NCBI RefSeq assembly: GCF_019880245.1
Contig: NZ_CP082286.1
Coordinates: forward strand, 310,001 to 374,000
DNA length: 64,000 nucleotides
Direction of reading: 5' to 3'
DNA from: Halobaculum roseum
GTDB lineage: Archaea; Halobacteriota; Halobacteria; Halobacteriales; Haloferacaceae
The translations under genes and the position numbers were made by a program. Positions 40,769 through 51,095 of this stretch are shown piece after piece. How positions within the stretch are numbered: position 1 is the stretch's first letter; the number at the start of each line of letters is the position of its first letter. The notes beneath the pieces are model-generated. The model saw only the letters and a list, made by a program, of their open reading frames with translations, was not told the origin of the DNA and ran no database searches.

Positions 40769-42535
40769 ATGAGCGGCACCGCGGAGCCGGACCCGGAGCT
40801 GTCCGAGTACGCCGAGGAGTCCGACGAGCCCGAGGCGTTCGAGCGCGCGTGCGCACACCTCGTCGAGCGGATCCTCGAGGGCGAGATCGACCGCGACGAC
40901 CTCGAGTCCGCCAAGCTCGACGCCTGCTCGGCGTTCTCCTCCCCGAAGGTTCCGCAGAACACCGACCTGCTCCAGCGCGCCCCCGAGGGCCGCCGCGAGG
41001 AAGTGCGGGAGGTCGTCCGGCGCAAGCCCGTGCGCACCGCCTCGGGCGTGTCGCCGGTCGCGATCATGACCTCGCCGCACACGTGCCCGCACGGGAAGTG
41101 CCTCTACTGCCCCGGCGGGCCCGCCTCGGAGTTCGACTCCTCCCAGAGCTACACCGGGCACGAGCCAGCCGCGGCGCGCGGCCAGCAGAACGACTACGAC
41201 CCCTACGGGCAGGTCACCCTCCGGCTGGAACAGCTCCGCCACATCGGTCACCCCGTCGACAAGGCGGAGCTGATCCTGATGGGCGGGACGATGACCGCCC
41301 GCTCGCACGACTACCAGGAGTGGTTCGTCAAGCGCGCGCTCCAGGCGATGAACGAGTACGACACCGACGCGCGGCCGAACCCCGCCGAGGGACGCAGCTT
41401 CGCGCAGGACCCGGGCGAGTACGACTTCGAGTACCTGGAGGACGTGAAATCGCGCAACGAGGAGGCCGACGTGCGCTGCATCGGGATCACCTTCGAGACC
41501 AAGCCCGATTGGTGCGACCCCGAACAGATCGACCGGATGCTGACGCTCGGCGGCACCAAGGTCGAGGTCGGCGTCCAGACCACCTACGAACGGGTCAACC
41601 GCGAGATGCACCGCGGCCACGGCAACCAGGCGTCGGTCGACGCGAACCGCAGGCTGCGCGATGCGGCGTTCAAGGTCGGATTCCACATGATGCCGGGCCA
41701 GCCCGGAATGAGCAGGGAGATGTGCCGGGAGGACTTCCGCCAGCTGTTCGAGAACCCCGACTGGCGCCCGGACTACCTGAAGATCTATCCGACGCTCGTC
41801 GTCCGCGGGACGCGGGTGTACGACTCGTGGCGCCGCGACGAGTTCGAGCCGCTGGACAACGAGGAGGCGGCGGATCTGGTCGCCGAGGCGATGAACGAGA
41901 TCCCGAAGTACTGCCGCCTCCAGCGCGTCCAGCGCGACATCCCCGCCGACTTCATCGACGCCGGCGTCTGGAAGTCGAACCTCCGGCAGCTCGCCGAGCA
42001 GCGCGCCGCCGAGAAGGGGTACCAGCTCCGGGACATTCGCGCCCGGGAGGTCGGGCACAACGACGCCGACCCGCGCCCCGAGGACGTCGAGCTGGACGTG
42101 GTGACCTACGAGTCCGGCGGCGGGCTGGAGCACTTCATCTCATTCGAGGACACCGAGCAGGACCTCCTGGTCGGCTTCTGTCGCCTGCGGTTCCCCTCCT
42201 ACTCCCACGCCGCGCCGGGTGCCGGGCCGGCCGCCGGCGGCGACGCGGTTCGCCGGGAGCTGACGGACGCCGCGCTCGTCAGGGAACTGCACGTGTACGG
42301 GTCGCCGGCGACGTTCGACGGCCCGGACGGAGCCGGACAGGGCGACGGGAACGGCCGCGACGGCGACTGGCAACACCGCGGGTACGGCCGGCGGCTGCTC
42401 CGGGAGGCCGAGGACATCGCCGCCGACGCCGGCTTCCCGAAGCTGTCGGTCATCTCGGGGATCGGCGTCCGCGGCTACTACCGCGACAAGCTCGGCTACC
42501 ACCAGGACGGGCCGTACGTGAGCAGGCGGCTGTAA
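40769..42535 (+). CDS. elp3: tRNA uridine(34) acetyltransferase/radical SAM Elp3
   Basis: A 588-residue protein. The radical-SAM cluster motif is 'CPHGKCLYCPGG' (about residues 108-119), with 'MGGTMTARSHDYQEWFVKRALQAMN' and 'GVQTTYERVNREMHRGH' in the SAM domain. A C-terminal GNAT acetyltransferase domain has 'RELHVYGSPATF' and 'QHRGYGRRLLREAEDIAADAGFPKLSVISGIGVRGYYRDKLGY'. It starts cm5U-type modification of U34 in tRNA; archaeal Elp3 works alone without other Elongator subunits. Length and domain order are normal apart from a Gly/Asp insertion in the GNAT domain. Confidence 0.95.
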   Translation: MSGTAEPDPELSEYAEESDEPEAFERACAHLVERILEGEIDRDDLESAKLDACSAFSSPKVPQNTDLLQRAPEGRREEVREVVRRKPVRTASGVSPVAIMTSPHTCPHGKCLYCPGGPASEFDSSQSYTGHEPAAARGQQNDYDPYGQVTLRLEQLRHIGHPVDKAELILMGGTMTARSHDYQEWFVKRALQAMNEYDTDARPNPAEGRSFAQDPGEYDFEYLEDVKSRNEEADVRCIGITFETKPDWCDPEQIDRMLTLGGTKVEVGVQTTYERVNREMHRGHGNQASVDANRRLRDAAFKVGFHMMPGQPGMSREMCREDFRQLFENPDWRPDYLKIYPTLVVRGTRVYDSWRRDEFEPLDNEEAADLVAEAMNEIPKYCRLQRVQRDIPADFIDAGVWKSNLRQLAEQRAAEKGYQLRDIRAREVGHNDADPRPEDVELDVVTYESGGGLEHFISFEDTEQDLLVGFCRLRFPSYSHAAPGAGPAAGGDAVRRELTDAALVRELHVYGSPATFDGPDGAGQGDGNGRDGDWQHRGYGRRLLREAEDIAADAGFPKLSVISGIGVRGYYRDKLGYHQDGPYVSRRL

Positions 42536-42632
42536 CCGGAGTCGGGCCGTCGTGGGCGACCGCGCGCGACCGGGGAATCGCGTTCGATAGTCGCACCGCC
42601 GCGCTTTTCGGGCTCGTATCGTTTCTGCGCGT

Positions 42633-43835
42633 ATGCAACTCGCCTTCCTCGCGACCCTCCGGGAGACCCTCGAGGGCTTCGTGACGGTCGAGGCCCGCCT
42701 CGCCGCGACCGCCGTGCTCCTCGCGGCCGCGGGGGTGACGGCACTCCTGCTCACACCGCGTGCGGTGCGGGCCCTCCACCGGCTCGTCCGCGACCGGGTG
42801 CTCGGCAGCGAGCGCGTTCCCGTGGAGGTGACGGAGTTCGACTGGCACCTTCCGGTGACGGGGATCGTCCGCACGCTCCAGTTCGCGGTGGTCCTGGCTA
42901 CCGGCCTCGCGGCCCTGATCCTGTGGGGGTACGTGAACGTGGCGCTGGCGGCGGTGACGACGATGGCCGCGGCGCTGCCGACGCTCGGGAGGACGGTGAC
43001 GAGCGTCGCGCTCGTCGCCGGCGCGCTGATCGCCATCGACGTGCTGGAGACCCGGCTCGACGACTACGCAGCCGAGTCGGACGCGATCAACCAACACCAG
43101 AAGGGGATCGTCTTCCGCGTGCTCCAGTTGACCGTGCTGGTCGCCGCCATCGTCGGCGGGCTCACGGTGTGGGGGGTCAATCTCGGCGGCCTGCTCGTCG
43201 GCGCGGGCTTCCTCGGCATCGTCGTCGGCACGGCCGCCCGCAGCACCATCGGCTCGCTCATCGCCGGCTTCGTGCTCATGTTCTCGCGGCCGTTCGAGTT
43301 GGGCGACTGGGTCGAGATCGACGGCGAGGAGGGGATCGTCGCCGACATCACCGTCATCAACACCCGGATCCGCACCGCCGGCGGCGAGGTGGTCGTCATC
43401 CCCAACGACCGCGTCGCGAACGCGACCGTCTCGAACCGGACGCGGCTGGGCCAGCTTCGCCTCTCGGTGGACGTGGGAGTCGACTACGAGGCTGACTTGG
43501 AGACCGCCGAGTCCGTCGTCGCGGACGCGCTCGCGGCCGTGAGCCACGTCGAGAACAACCCGCCACCGCAGGTGGTTCCGAAGTCGTTCGGCGACTCGGC
43601 TGTCGTGCTGGAGTGTCGCTACTGGATCGACACGCCCAGCGCGCCTAAACGCGCGCTGGCGACGGCGGCGGTCGTTCGCGAGGTGAAGGCGGCGCTCGAC
43701 GAGGCGGGGGTCAAGATCCCGTATCCGCAGCGCGAACTGTCGGGCCGCGCGGAGACCGGGGGTTTCCGCGTCGCCGACGGCGAGGAGATTGGCTCCGCGG
43801 CCGTCGCCTCGCCGAACCCGTCGGGCGGCGACTGA
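42633..43835 (+). CDS. Mechanosensitive ion channel MscS family protein 1
   Basis: A 400-residue channel. Four N-terminal spans precede the pore helix 'LLVGAGFLGIVVGTAARSTIGSLIAGFVLMFSRPFELGDWVEIDGEEGIVADITVINTRI', followed by the beta domain 'GGEVVVIPNDRVANATVSNRTR' and the C-terminal alpha/beta cage. MscS channels release solutes on hypo-osmotic shock, a special hazard for halophiles. The ATG at 42633 follows elp3 by about 100 bases. A second, more distant MscS protein is at 60647-61609. Confidence 0.93.
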   Translation: MQLAFLATLRETLEGFVTVEARLAATAVLLAAAGVTALLLTPRAVRALHRLVRDRVLGSERVPVEVTEFDWHLPVTGIVRTLQFAVVLATGLAALILWGYVNVALAAVTTMAAALPTLGRTVTSVALVAGALIAIDVLETRLDDYAAESDAINQHQKGIVFRVLQLTVLVAAIVGGLTVWGVNLGGLLVGAGFLGIVVGTAARSTIGSLIAGFVLMFSRPFELGDWVEIDGEEGIVADITVINTRIRTAGGEVVVIPNDRVANATVSNRTRLGQLRLSVDVGVDYEADLETAESVVADALAAVSHVENNPPPQVVPKSFGDSAVVLECRYWIDTPSAPKRALATAAVVREVKAALDEAGVKIPYPQRELSGRAETGGFRVADGEEIGSAAVASPNPSGGD

Positions 43836-43955
43836 GGTCCACGGTCGACCGGTGTCGGCAAGGTCGCCCCGGTGGAGACGCCCCCCTCGGCGGTTCGACA
43901 TCGGACGATCGCCACGGCCGGTAGCTTTTGATGGACGCCGGTCGGTGTCGGGGAC

Positions 43956-44795
43956 GTGTTCGAGGAACAGTTCGTCCGGCTCGTCGGCGCCGACCCCGTG
44001 ATCCAGGCGCTCGTCGGCGGCGTCGTCATCGCCGGGATGAACATGGTCGGCGCGCTGCTGGTGTTGGTCGTCCGCGACCCGAGCAAGCGCGCGCTCGACG
44101 GCGCGCTCGGGTTCGCAGCCGGCGTCATGCTCGCGGCGTCGTTCACCTCCCTCATCGTCCCCGGGATCGACCTGACGGAGATCGTCGTGCCCGGCGTCCC
44201 CGCGACGGGGCTGCTCTCGCCTGTTCCGGTGCTCGCGGGCATCGGCCTCGGCGTGCTCGTGCTCGATCAGGCCGACCACTGGGTGCCGCACGTCCACGTG
44301 CTCGTCACGGGACGGGCCCGCCCAGACCAGACCGTCGTCGACGCGAAGGTCGCCTCGGTGATCCTGTTCATCGTCGCCATCACGATCCACAACATGCCCG
44401 AGGGGTTGGCCGTCGGCGTCGGCTTCGGCTCCGGGAACGTGGCGAACGGCCTCTCGCTCATGCTCGCGATCGGCCTCCAGAACGTCCCCGAGGGGCTCGC
44501 GGTGTCCATCGCCGCGGTCAACGCCGGCTTCGACCGCCGGACGTACGCCGTGCTCACCGGGATCCGGTCGGGGCTCGTCGAGATCCCGCTCACGGTGCTG
44601 GGCGCCGTCGCCGTCGCGCTCGCGGCGCCGGTGCTTCCCTACGCGATGGGCTTCGCCGCCGGCGGCATGCTGTTCGTCATCTCCGACGAGATCCTCCCCG
44701 AGACGCACTCGCGGGGCCACGAGCGTGTTGCGACGCTCGGAACGATGCTTGGTGTGGTGGTGATGCTGTATCTCGACGTGGCGCTAGCCGCTTGA
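43956..44795 (+). CDS. ZIP-family divalent metal transporter
   Basis: A 279-residue protein with eight predicted spans, starting at GTG 43956. Metal-binding helices are 'IVAITIHNMPEGLAVGVGFG' (HNMPEG) and 'LAIGLQNVPEGLAVSIAAVNAG' (QNVPEG); the latter has Gln where many ZIPs have His. A His-containing loop 'DHWVPHVHVLVTG' lies between spans 3 and 4. It resembles the ZupT/GufA group that moves Zn2+ and other divalent ions. A TATA-like GGTAGCTTTTGATG lies about 27 bases upstream. Confidence 0.92.
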   Translation: MFEEQFVRLVGADPVIQALVGGVVIAGMNMVGALLVLVVRDPSKRALDGALGFAAGVMLAASFTSLIVPGIDLTEIVVPGVPATGLLSPVPVLAGIGLGVLVLDQADHWVPHVHVLVTGRARPDQTVVDAKVASVILFIVAITIHNMPEGLAVGVGFGSGNVANGLSLMLAIGLQNVPEGLAVSIAAVNAGFDRRTYAVLTGIRSGLVEIPLTVLGAVAVALAAPVLPYAMGFAAGGMLFVISDEILPETHSRGHERVATLGTMLGVVVMLYLDVALAA

Positions 44796-45005
44796 GTTCG
44801 AACGAACGCGACGCAAGTCGTCCTCGTTCGCGACGCCGACTGGAAGGTGACCAGAACCGTGAACGAGACGACGCTGACCGCGAAAGCCCCACCCGGTTGC
44901 TGTCCGACGATCGTCGCCGCGGCGGTTCTCCTGCGGTCGTTGCCTCGGGCTCCCCTCGGACCGCGGCGGGGAGTCGGTAATCGTCGCACCGGGGGTCGAC
45001 GGACG

Positions 45006-46265
45006 TTATTCCGCGCCGGCGACGTCGGCGATCGCGCCCGCCAGCACCCGGGTGGCCGCGGCGCAGTCTTCCCAGTCGGTCCACTCGCGAGGGTTGTGGC
45101 TGATTCCCTCCCGGGAGGGGGCGAACAGGAGGCTCGCGTCGGTCACGTTCGCGACGTGCATCGTGTCGTGGGCGGCGCCCGAGTGGAGATCGAGGGTGTC
45201 GATCCCGACGGCGTCGCCGGCGCGGTGGGCCGCCTCGCGGAGGCGTTCGGCCATCGGCGTCGGCCGGAGGTCGAACGGGCGTGCGAGCTCGGTCTCGACG
45301 CCGCGCTCGTCCTCGATACGCGCGAGGGTGTCGCGAACCGCGACGACGACCGCCTGCATCGAGTCGTACTCCACGTCGCGGATGTCGACGCCCGCCTCGA
45401 CGCGGCCGGGCACGACGTTCGTCGCGTTCGGCGACACGTCGAGCGAGCCCACCGTGCCGACCGCCGAGTCGCTGCTCGCCTCGACCACGTCGTTCGCCGC
45501 CGCCTCCACGTCGAGAACGAGTTCGGCCGCGGCCGCGAGCGCGTCCGTCCGGTCGCGCATGTGGGTGGCGCCAGCGTGGTTCGCCTCGCCCAGGATCTCC
45601 ACGTCGAGGTGGGTGATCCCCGTGATCGTCGTCACGACGCCGACGGGGACGCCGGCCTCCTCCAGGGTCGTGTCCTGCTCGATGTGCAGCTCGTAGAAGG
45701 CGTCCCACTCGCTCGCGTCGAGGCGACCCTCGCCGCGGAAGCCGATGTCCTCCAGTGCGTCCTCCAGGGTGACGCCGTCGTCGTCTGTGAGCGCGAGCGC
45801 CTCCTCGACGGTGCGCTCGCCGACGGCGACCGAGGAGCCGAGCAGGCCGTCGGCGAAGCGCTGGCCCTCCTCCTCGGTGAAACAGACGACGACCACCGGG
45901 CGGTCCGGGGTCGCGTCCGCCTCCCGCATCGCCCGAACCGATTCGAGGGCGGCGTACACGCCGAGCGGGCCGTCGAAGATGCCGCCCTCCGGCACCGAGT
46001 CGAGGTGGCTGCCGGCGGCGACGGGGGCGGCGTCGGGGTCCGCCCCGTCGGGGATCCAGGTGCCCGCGACGTTGCCGACGGCGTCGACGGTCACGTCGAG
46101 CCCGACGGCCTCCATGCGGTCGACGAGGTACTCGCGGGCGCGGCGGTTCGCCTCGGTGCCGACGAGGACGGTCCGCCCGCGGCCCTCGCCGGCGTCGATG
46201 TTCCCGAACGCGGCGGTCGCTTCGATGTCGTCGCGGAGGCGGTCGCCGTCGACGGTGAGGTTCAT
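45006..46265 (-). CDS. M20-family amidase/hydantoinase (carbamoylase-like)
   Basis: A 419-residue binuclear zinc amidohydrolase. Metal and catalytic motifs are 'AAGSHLDSVPEGGIFDGPLGV', 'VVCFTEEEGQRFADGLLGS' and 'FYELHIEQDTTLEEAG', with 'ATNVVPGRVEAGVDIRDVE' and the C-terminal 'SGAAHDTMHVAN'. It belongs to the N-carbamoyl-amino-acid / allantoate / ureidoglycolate hydrolase group; the substrate is not decidable here. The ATG at 46263-46265 is preferred; a longer start at 46397 lacks family support. It is divergent from thrS. Confidence 0.88.
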   Translation of the reverse strand: MNLTVDGDRLRDDIEATAAFGNIDAGEGRGRTVLVGTEANRRAREYLVDRMEAVGLDVTVDAVGNVAGTWIPDGADPDAAPVAAGSHLDSVPEGGIFDGPLGVYAALESVRAMREADATPDRPVVVVCFTEEEGQRFADGLLGSSVAVGERTVEEALALTDDDGVTLEDALEDIGFRGEGRLDASEWDAFYELHIEQDTTLEEAGVPVGVVTTITGITHLDVEILGEANHAGATHMRDRTDALAAAAELVLDVEAAANDVVEASSDSAVGTVGSLDVSPNATNVVPGRVEAGVDIRDVEYDSMQAVVVAVRDTLARIEDERGVETELARPFDLRPTPMAERLREAAHRAGDAVGIDTLDLHSGAAHDTMHVANVTDASLLFAPSREGISHNPREWTDWEDCAAATRVLAGAIADVAGAE

Positions 46266-46429
46266 GGCTCCCGATTCTCCGCCGTCGGTGTTGGGTCTTT
46301 CCGAAGCGGGGATGTGGGCCGGGCGGGCGGAGATCGAGCGACCGGATCTAGCGCCCGCGATCGGTGGCGTCCGTGGCGCTCTCGCACGGTTCGACAAGAC
46401 TTATTCGCGCCCCCCGGCACCGAACGCGT

Positions 46430-48364
<1,935 letters not shown>

Positions 48365-48561
48365 CGGCCGCGCCACAGCCGCGGCGGCAACAGGTTTTCT
48401 TCAGAGGCGACCGCCGACACTACAGCCACAGGTCAGTTCTCGGATCGACGCCGACAGCGACGGCGACGCCCTCGCGTCGGATCGGCTCCGGATCGGATGC
48501 AAGTATCACGGCCACCACACCGTGGTAACATTTAACACCACATCTCTCATACGCTCGGTCG

Positions 48562-48681
48562 ATGGTCGGACGGTCCTTCGTCTGTCGCGAGTGCGAAACG
48601 AGCGTCAGCTCCCTCTCCTACCGGGCGACGTGTCCGGACTGCTCGGGGCCGCTCGAACAGCGAACGTTCACGGGGACGTAG
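48562..48681 (+). CDS. Tiny zinc-ribbon protein (rubrerythrin-like domain)
   Basis: A 39-residue protein, 'MVGRSFVCRECETSVSSLS...', with two Cys pairs (CREC and CPDC) spaced as a rubredoxin-like zinc ribbon. Such miniature proteins are common in haloarchaea. A TATA-like CATTTAACAC at about 48530-48539 lies roughly 27 bases before the ATG, supporting expression as a leaderless mRNA. It overlaps no other gene and is followed seven bases later by the interrupted gene at 48688. Confidence 0.7.
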   Translation: MVGRSFVCRECETSVSSLSYRATCPDCSGPLEQRTFTGT

Positions 48682-48687
48682 GTCCGC

Positions 48688-49056
48688 GTGCCGCAGTCCG
48701 ACGACTCCGATCCCGCAGTCATCCGCCAGCTCGCGGTGACCGCCGACGACGTGCTCGCCGCGCTCGAGGCCCGCGACCGCGGGCGACGCGAGGCGGTGCT
48801 CCGGATCACGCCGCCGTTCTCGGGACGGATGCGCGCACGGCTCCACGTCGCCGGCGCGGAGGGGGAGTAAGGGTACGACGGCGACGCCGAGCCGATCCAC
48901 GTCGAGCCGCGGGCGTTCCTCCCCGACGACTTCCCTCGGTTCCCTGGAACCGGCGCCGACAGCTGGCGCTCGGCGGCGCGTGACTCCCTGCAAGAACGGG
49001 TCGAACTGAGTAGCTCCGACGGACCGATCGCGGTCCGGGTTCGATACCTCGGATAG
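48688..49056 (+). pseudogene. Conserved haloarchaeal protein interrupted by an in-frame stop
   Basis: Starting at GTG 48688, the frame reads 'MPQSDDSDPAVIRQLAVTADDVLAALEARDRGRREAVLRITPPFSGRMRARLHVAGAEGE', then TAA at 48868-48870. It continues in the same frame as 'GYDGDAEPIHVEPRAFLPDDFPRF...PIAVRVRYLG' to a TAG at 49054-49056. The text across the stop is that of one small conserved haloarchaeal protein (DUF8009-like, as I recall the family), so codon 61 is a nonsense mutation of the gene, or a sequencing error. No frameshift is needed. The part after the stop has no good start codon. Confidence 0.75.
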
Positions 49057-49060
49057 CGCC

Positions 49061-49255
49061 CTACAGGCGCTGGAGGTTCGTGGCCCGTGGGCCCTTCTCG
49101 GCCTCCTCGATGTCGAACTCGACTTCCTGTCCTTCCTCGAGATCGGGACCGCCGACGTCCTCCATGTGGAAGAAGACGTCGTCGTCCGCGTCCTCGGTTT
49201 CGATGAATCCGTAACCGCCGGTGTCGTTGAAGAATGCGACCGTGCCTTTCGCCAT
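49061..49255 (-). CDS. cspA: Cold-shock domain protein
   Basis: A 64-residue CSD protein, 'MAKGTVAFFNDTGGYGFIETEDADDDVFFHMEDVGG...'. RNP1 is 'GYGFIET' and RNP2 is 'DVFFHM'. It binds single-stranded RNA/DNA and acts as an RNA chaperone. Its acidity is typical of haloarchaeal CspA. A clear TATA box is read on the minus strand at about 49301-49291 (ATATAAATAC), giving a short leader of roughly a dozen bases. Confidence 0.96.
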   Translation of the reverse strand: MAKGTVAFFNDTGGYGFIETEDADDDVFFHMEDVGGPDLEEGQEVEFDIEEAEKGPRATNLQRL

Positions 49256-49595
49256 TCGCGTGTACCTCGTCCCACAGTGAGGCGACTTCGGTATTTATAT
49301 CTGTGGGTCGAGGTGGCACGACACCACCCCCGGCCGACCCGATACCACGGCTCCGGAGGGTTGCGATTCGGCCGCGGTCAGCCGTAACGCTGATTACACA
49401 CAACGGTTTTAGTCAACATTGCCTGCGGACGGCCGTCCCGTCGTGTGCCTCTCTCATCCCCCCCAGGTACGACGTGGCCCCCGCGGGCACTTTTCACACC
49501 GAGTTCGGATCGAGCGTCGAACCGTCGCCGTAGCGTGAGGCGATTTCGGGACGTGTTCGTGCCGACGGTCGACAGCTTCGAGCTCGGAACGTTCG
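49256..49595. other. cspA promoter and empty intergenic DNA
   Basis: Holds the cspA TATA box (49291-49301, minus). A T/A-rich patch ACGGTTTTAGTCAAC at about 49403-49417 could be a plus-strand promoter, but no supportable gene follows. Nothing else is seen. Confidence 0.5.
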
Positions 49596-51095
49596 CTACC
49601 CGTCGCCGACCGCCGGGAGCGCCTTCCGTCCGTACCGGATCACGCCCTCCCGTTCGTAGATCCGCCTGAACACGGCGCGAACGGGGTCGCCCGCCGCGAC
49701 CGACTCGGGGTCGGCGTCCGCGACCTGCATGGGCACGCTCGCGGCCGCCCCCTCGCGCTCGAACCGGACGATCGCGACCGCGTAGTCGCCGCCCCGCTCG
49801 GCCTGGCGGGCGAACTCGGGGGGCGCCCCGTCGGGGGAGACGCCGGTCACGGTCTCGACGGTACCCTCCGAGGGAAGCCCCACCGACTCGTAGTCGACCA
49901 GATCATGACAGTCCGGACACGCGCCCTCCGGCGGGAACGCGAGCCCGCCGCAGTCGGGACAGCGACCCGCCCGGAGGCGATAGCGCGCGGGGATCGACCG
50001 TCGCCACGTCGGCACCGACACCGCCGCGCCGCCGCCCGCCGGCGGCTCGTCGCTCGCGATCTCGCCGCGGCGTCGCAGCGCCGCCGCGTACGACAGCTCA
50101 CGGTCGGCGTCGAGGTCGCCCTCGACGGGCGCGAGCCCGTCGACGAGGAGCGCGTCTGCGCCGGCGCCGCTGCCCCAGCCGACGACGAGCGTCCGGGTCG
50201 CGCCCGCGCGAAGCGCCGCAGTCAGGCCGAGGAGCGGCCCGGCCGCGCCCGTGTCGCCGAGCGTGTCCACGGGCGTCGAGACCGCGTCGGCGTCCAGTCC
50301 GACGGACCGGGCCGCCCGCGCGGGGAGGTCGCCGTCGGGTGCGGTCACCGCGAACGCAGCGGCCTCCTCGGGGGCGAACGCGTCCGCGTCGTCCCCCAGC
50401 AGGTCGACGGCCGCGCGGATCGGGCGGGTGAACGCCTTGCGGTCGTAGGTGGTGACACCCAGTCCCTCGACGCCGTCGTCGGCGTCGTCGGCGTCCCCCG
50501 CGCGCCGGAAGCGGGTTCCGGGGTAGTCGGCCGCGACCTCCGCGTCGCCGACGAGGCCCGCGCCGGACCCCGAGTCGGGACCCAACACGACCGCCGCCGC
50601 GCCCGCGCCGGCGGCGTGGCCCTCGGGGGCGTTCGGCGCCGCACGCGGCGCGTCGGCGGCGACGACGAGCGCCGGGAGCGCGCCGGCGTCGCGGGCGGCC
50701 CGCAACGCCCGCGTTCCCGCGCGCGTGCTCCGGCCGACGTAGTGGGTTCGCGCGTCGCCGGGGGCGCCGAGGGCGGCACCGAGGCGGGGGAGGAGGTCCT
50801 CCTCCTCCAGGGGCGGCGTGGTCGTCGCGAACGCGAGCCCCGCGAGGTCGCCGGCGTCGACCCCGGCGGCAGCGAGCGCGCGCTCGCCGGCCGCAACGCT
50901 CATCGTGAGCGCGTCCTCGTCGGGTCCCGGGACGGCGACGGCGTCGATTCCGCGGGCCCGCGAGCGACCCCACGCCTCGGCGACCGCCTCGCGGGGGAGC
51001 CGGGCGGACGGCGCGTAGACGCCCGCGCCGAGGATCCGGGCGTCGGCGTCGAGTCGATCGGCGGGTTCCCCCGGACCCGGTTCGGGCGCGCTCAC
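49596..51095 (-). CDS. HMG-CoA-synthase-like thiolase-fold protein fused to DUF35 OB/zinc domain; catalytic Cys missing
   Basis: A 499-residue fusion. Residues 15-360 follow the archaeal HMG-CoA synthase fold ('ILGAGVYAPSARLPREAV', 'LAFATTTPPLEEEDLLPRLGAAL', 'STPVDTLGDTGAAGPLLGLTAAL'). Where HMG-CoA synthase has its Cys nucleophile (FACKAGTAAL-like), this protein has 'GRSTRAGTRAL' (residues 121-131). From about residue 370 comes a DUF35 module with zinc pairs 'CPDCGG' and 'CPDCHD' and an OB fold. Related thiolase/HMGCS/DUF35 complexes channel acetoacetyl-CoA. Start is GTG 51093-51095, overlapping the thiolase stop by four bases. It may be a scaffold rather than an enzyme. Confidence 0.75.
   Translation of the reverse strand: MSAPEPGPGEPADRLDADARILGAGVYAPSARLPREAVAEAWGRSRARGIDAVAVPGPDEDALTMSVAAGERALAAAGVDAGDLAGLAFATTTPPLEEEDLLPRLGAALGAPGDARTHYVGRSTRAGTRALRAARDAGALPALVVAADAPRAAPNAPEGHAAGAGAAAVVLGPDSGSGAGLVGDAEVAADYPGTRFRRAGDADDADDGVEGLGVTTYDRKAFTRPIRAAVDLLGDDADAFAPEEAAAFAVTAPDGDLPARAARSVGLDADAVSTPVDTLGDTGAAGPLLGLTAALRAGATRTLVVGWGSGAGADALLVDGLAPVEGDLDADRELSYAAALRRRGEIASDEPPAGGGAAVSVPTWRRSIPARYRLRAGRCPDCGGLAFPPEGACPDCHDLVDYESVGLPSEGTVETVTGVSPDGAPPEFARQAERGGDYAVAIVRFEREGAAASVPMQVADADPESVAAGDPVRAVFRRIYEREGVIRYGRKALPAVGDG

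Noticed and set aside
46266-46397. Longer start for the M20 amidase
   Set aside because: The added residues lie in the divergent thrS promoter region and have no family similarity; the ATG at 46265 begins the normal domain.
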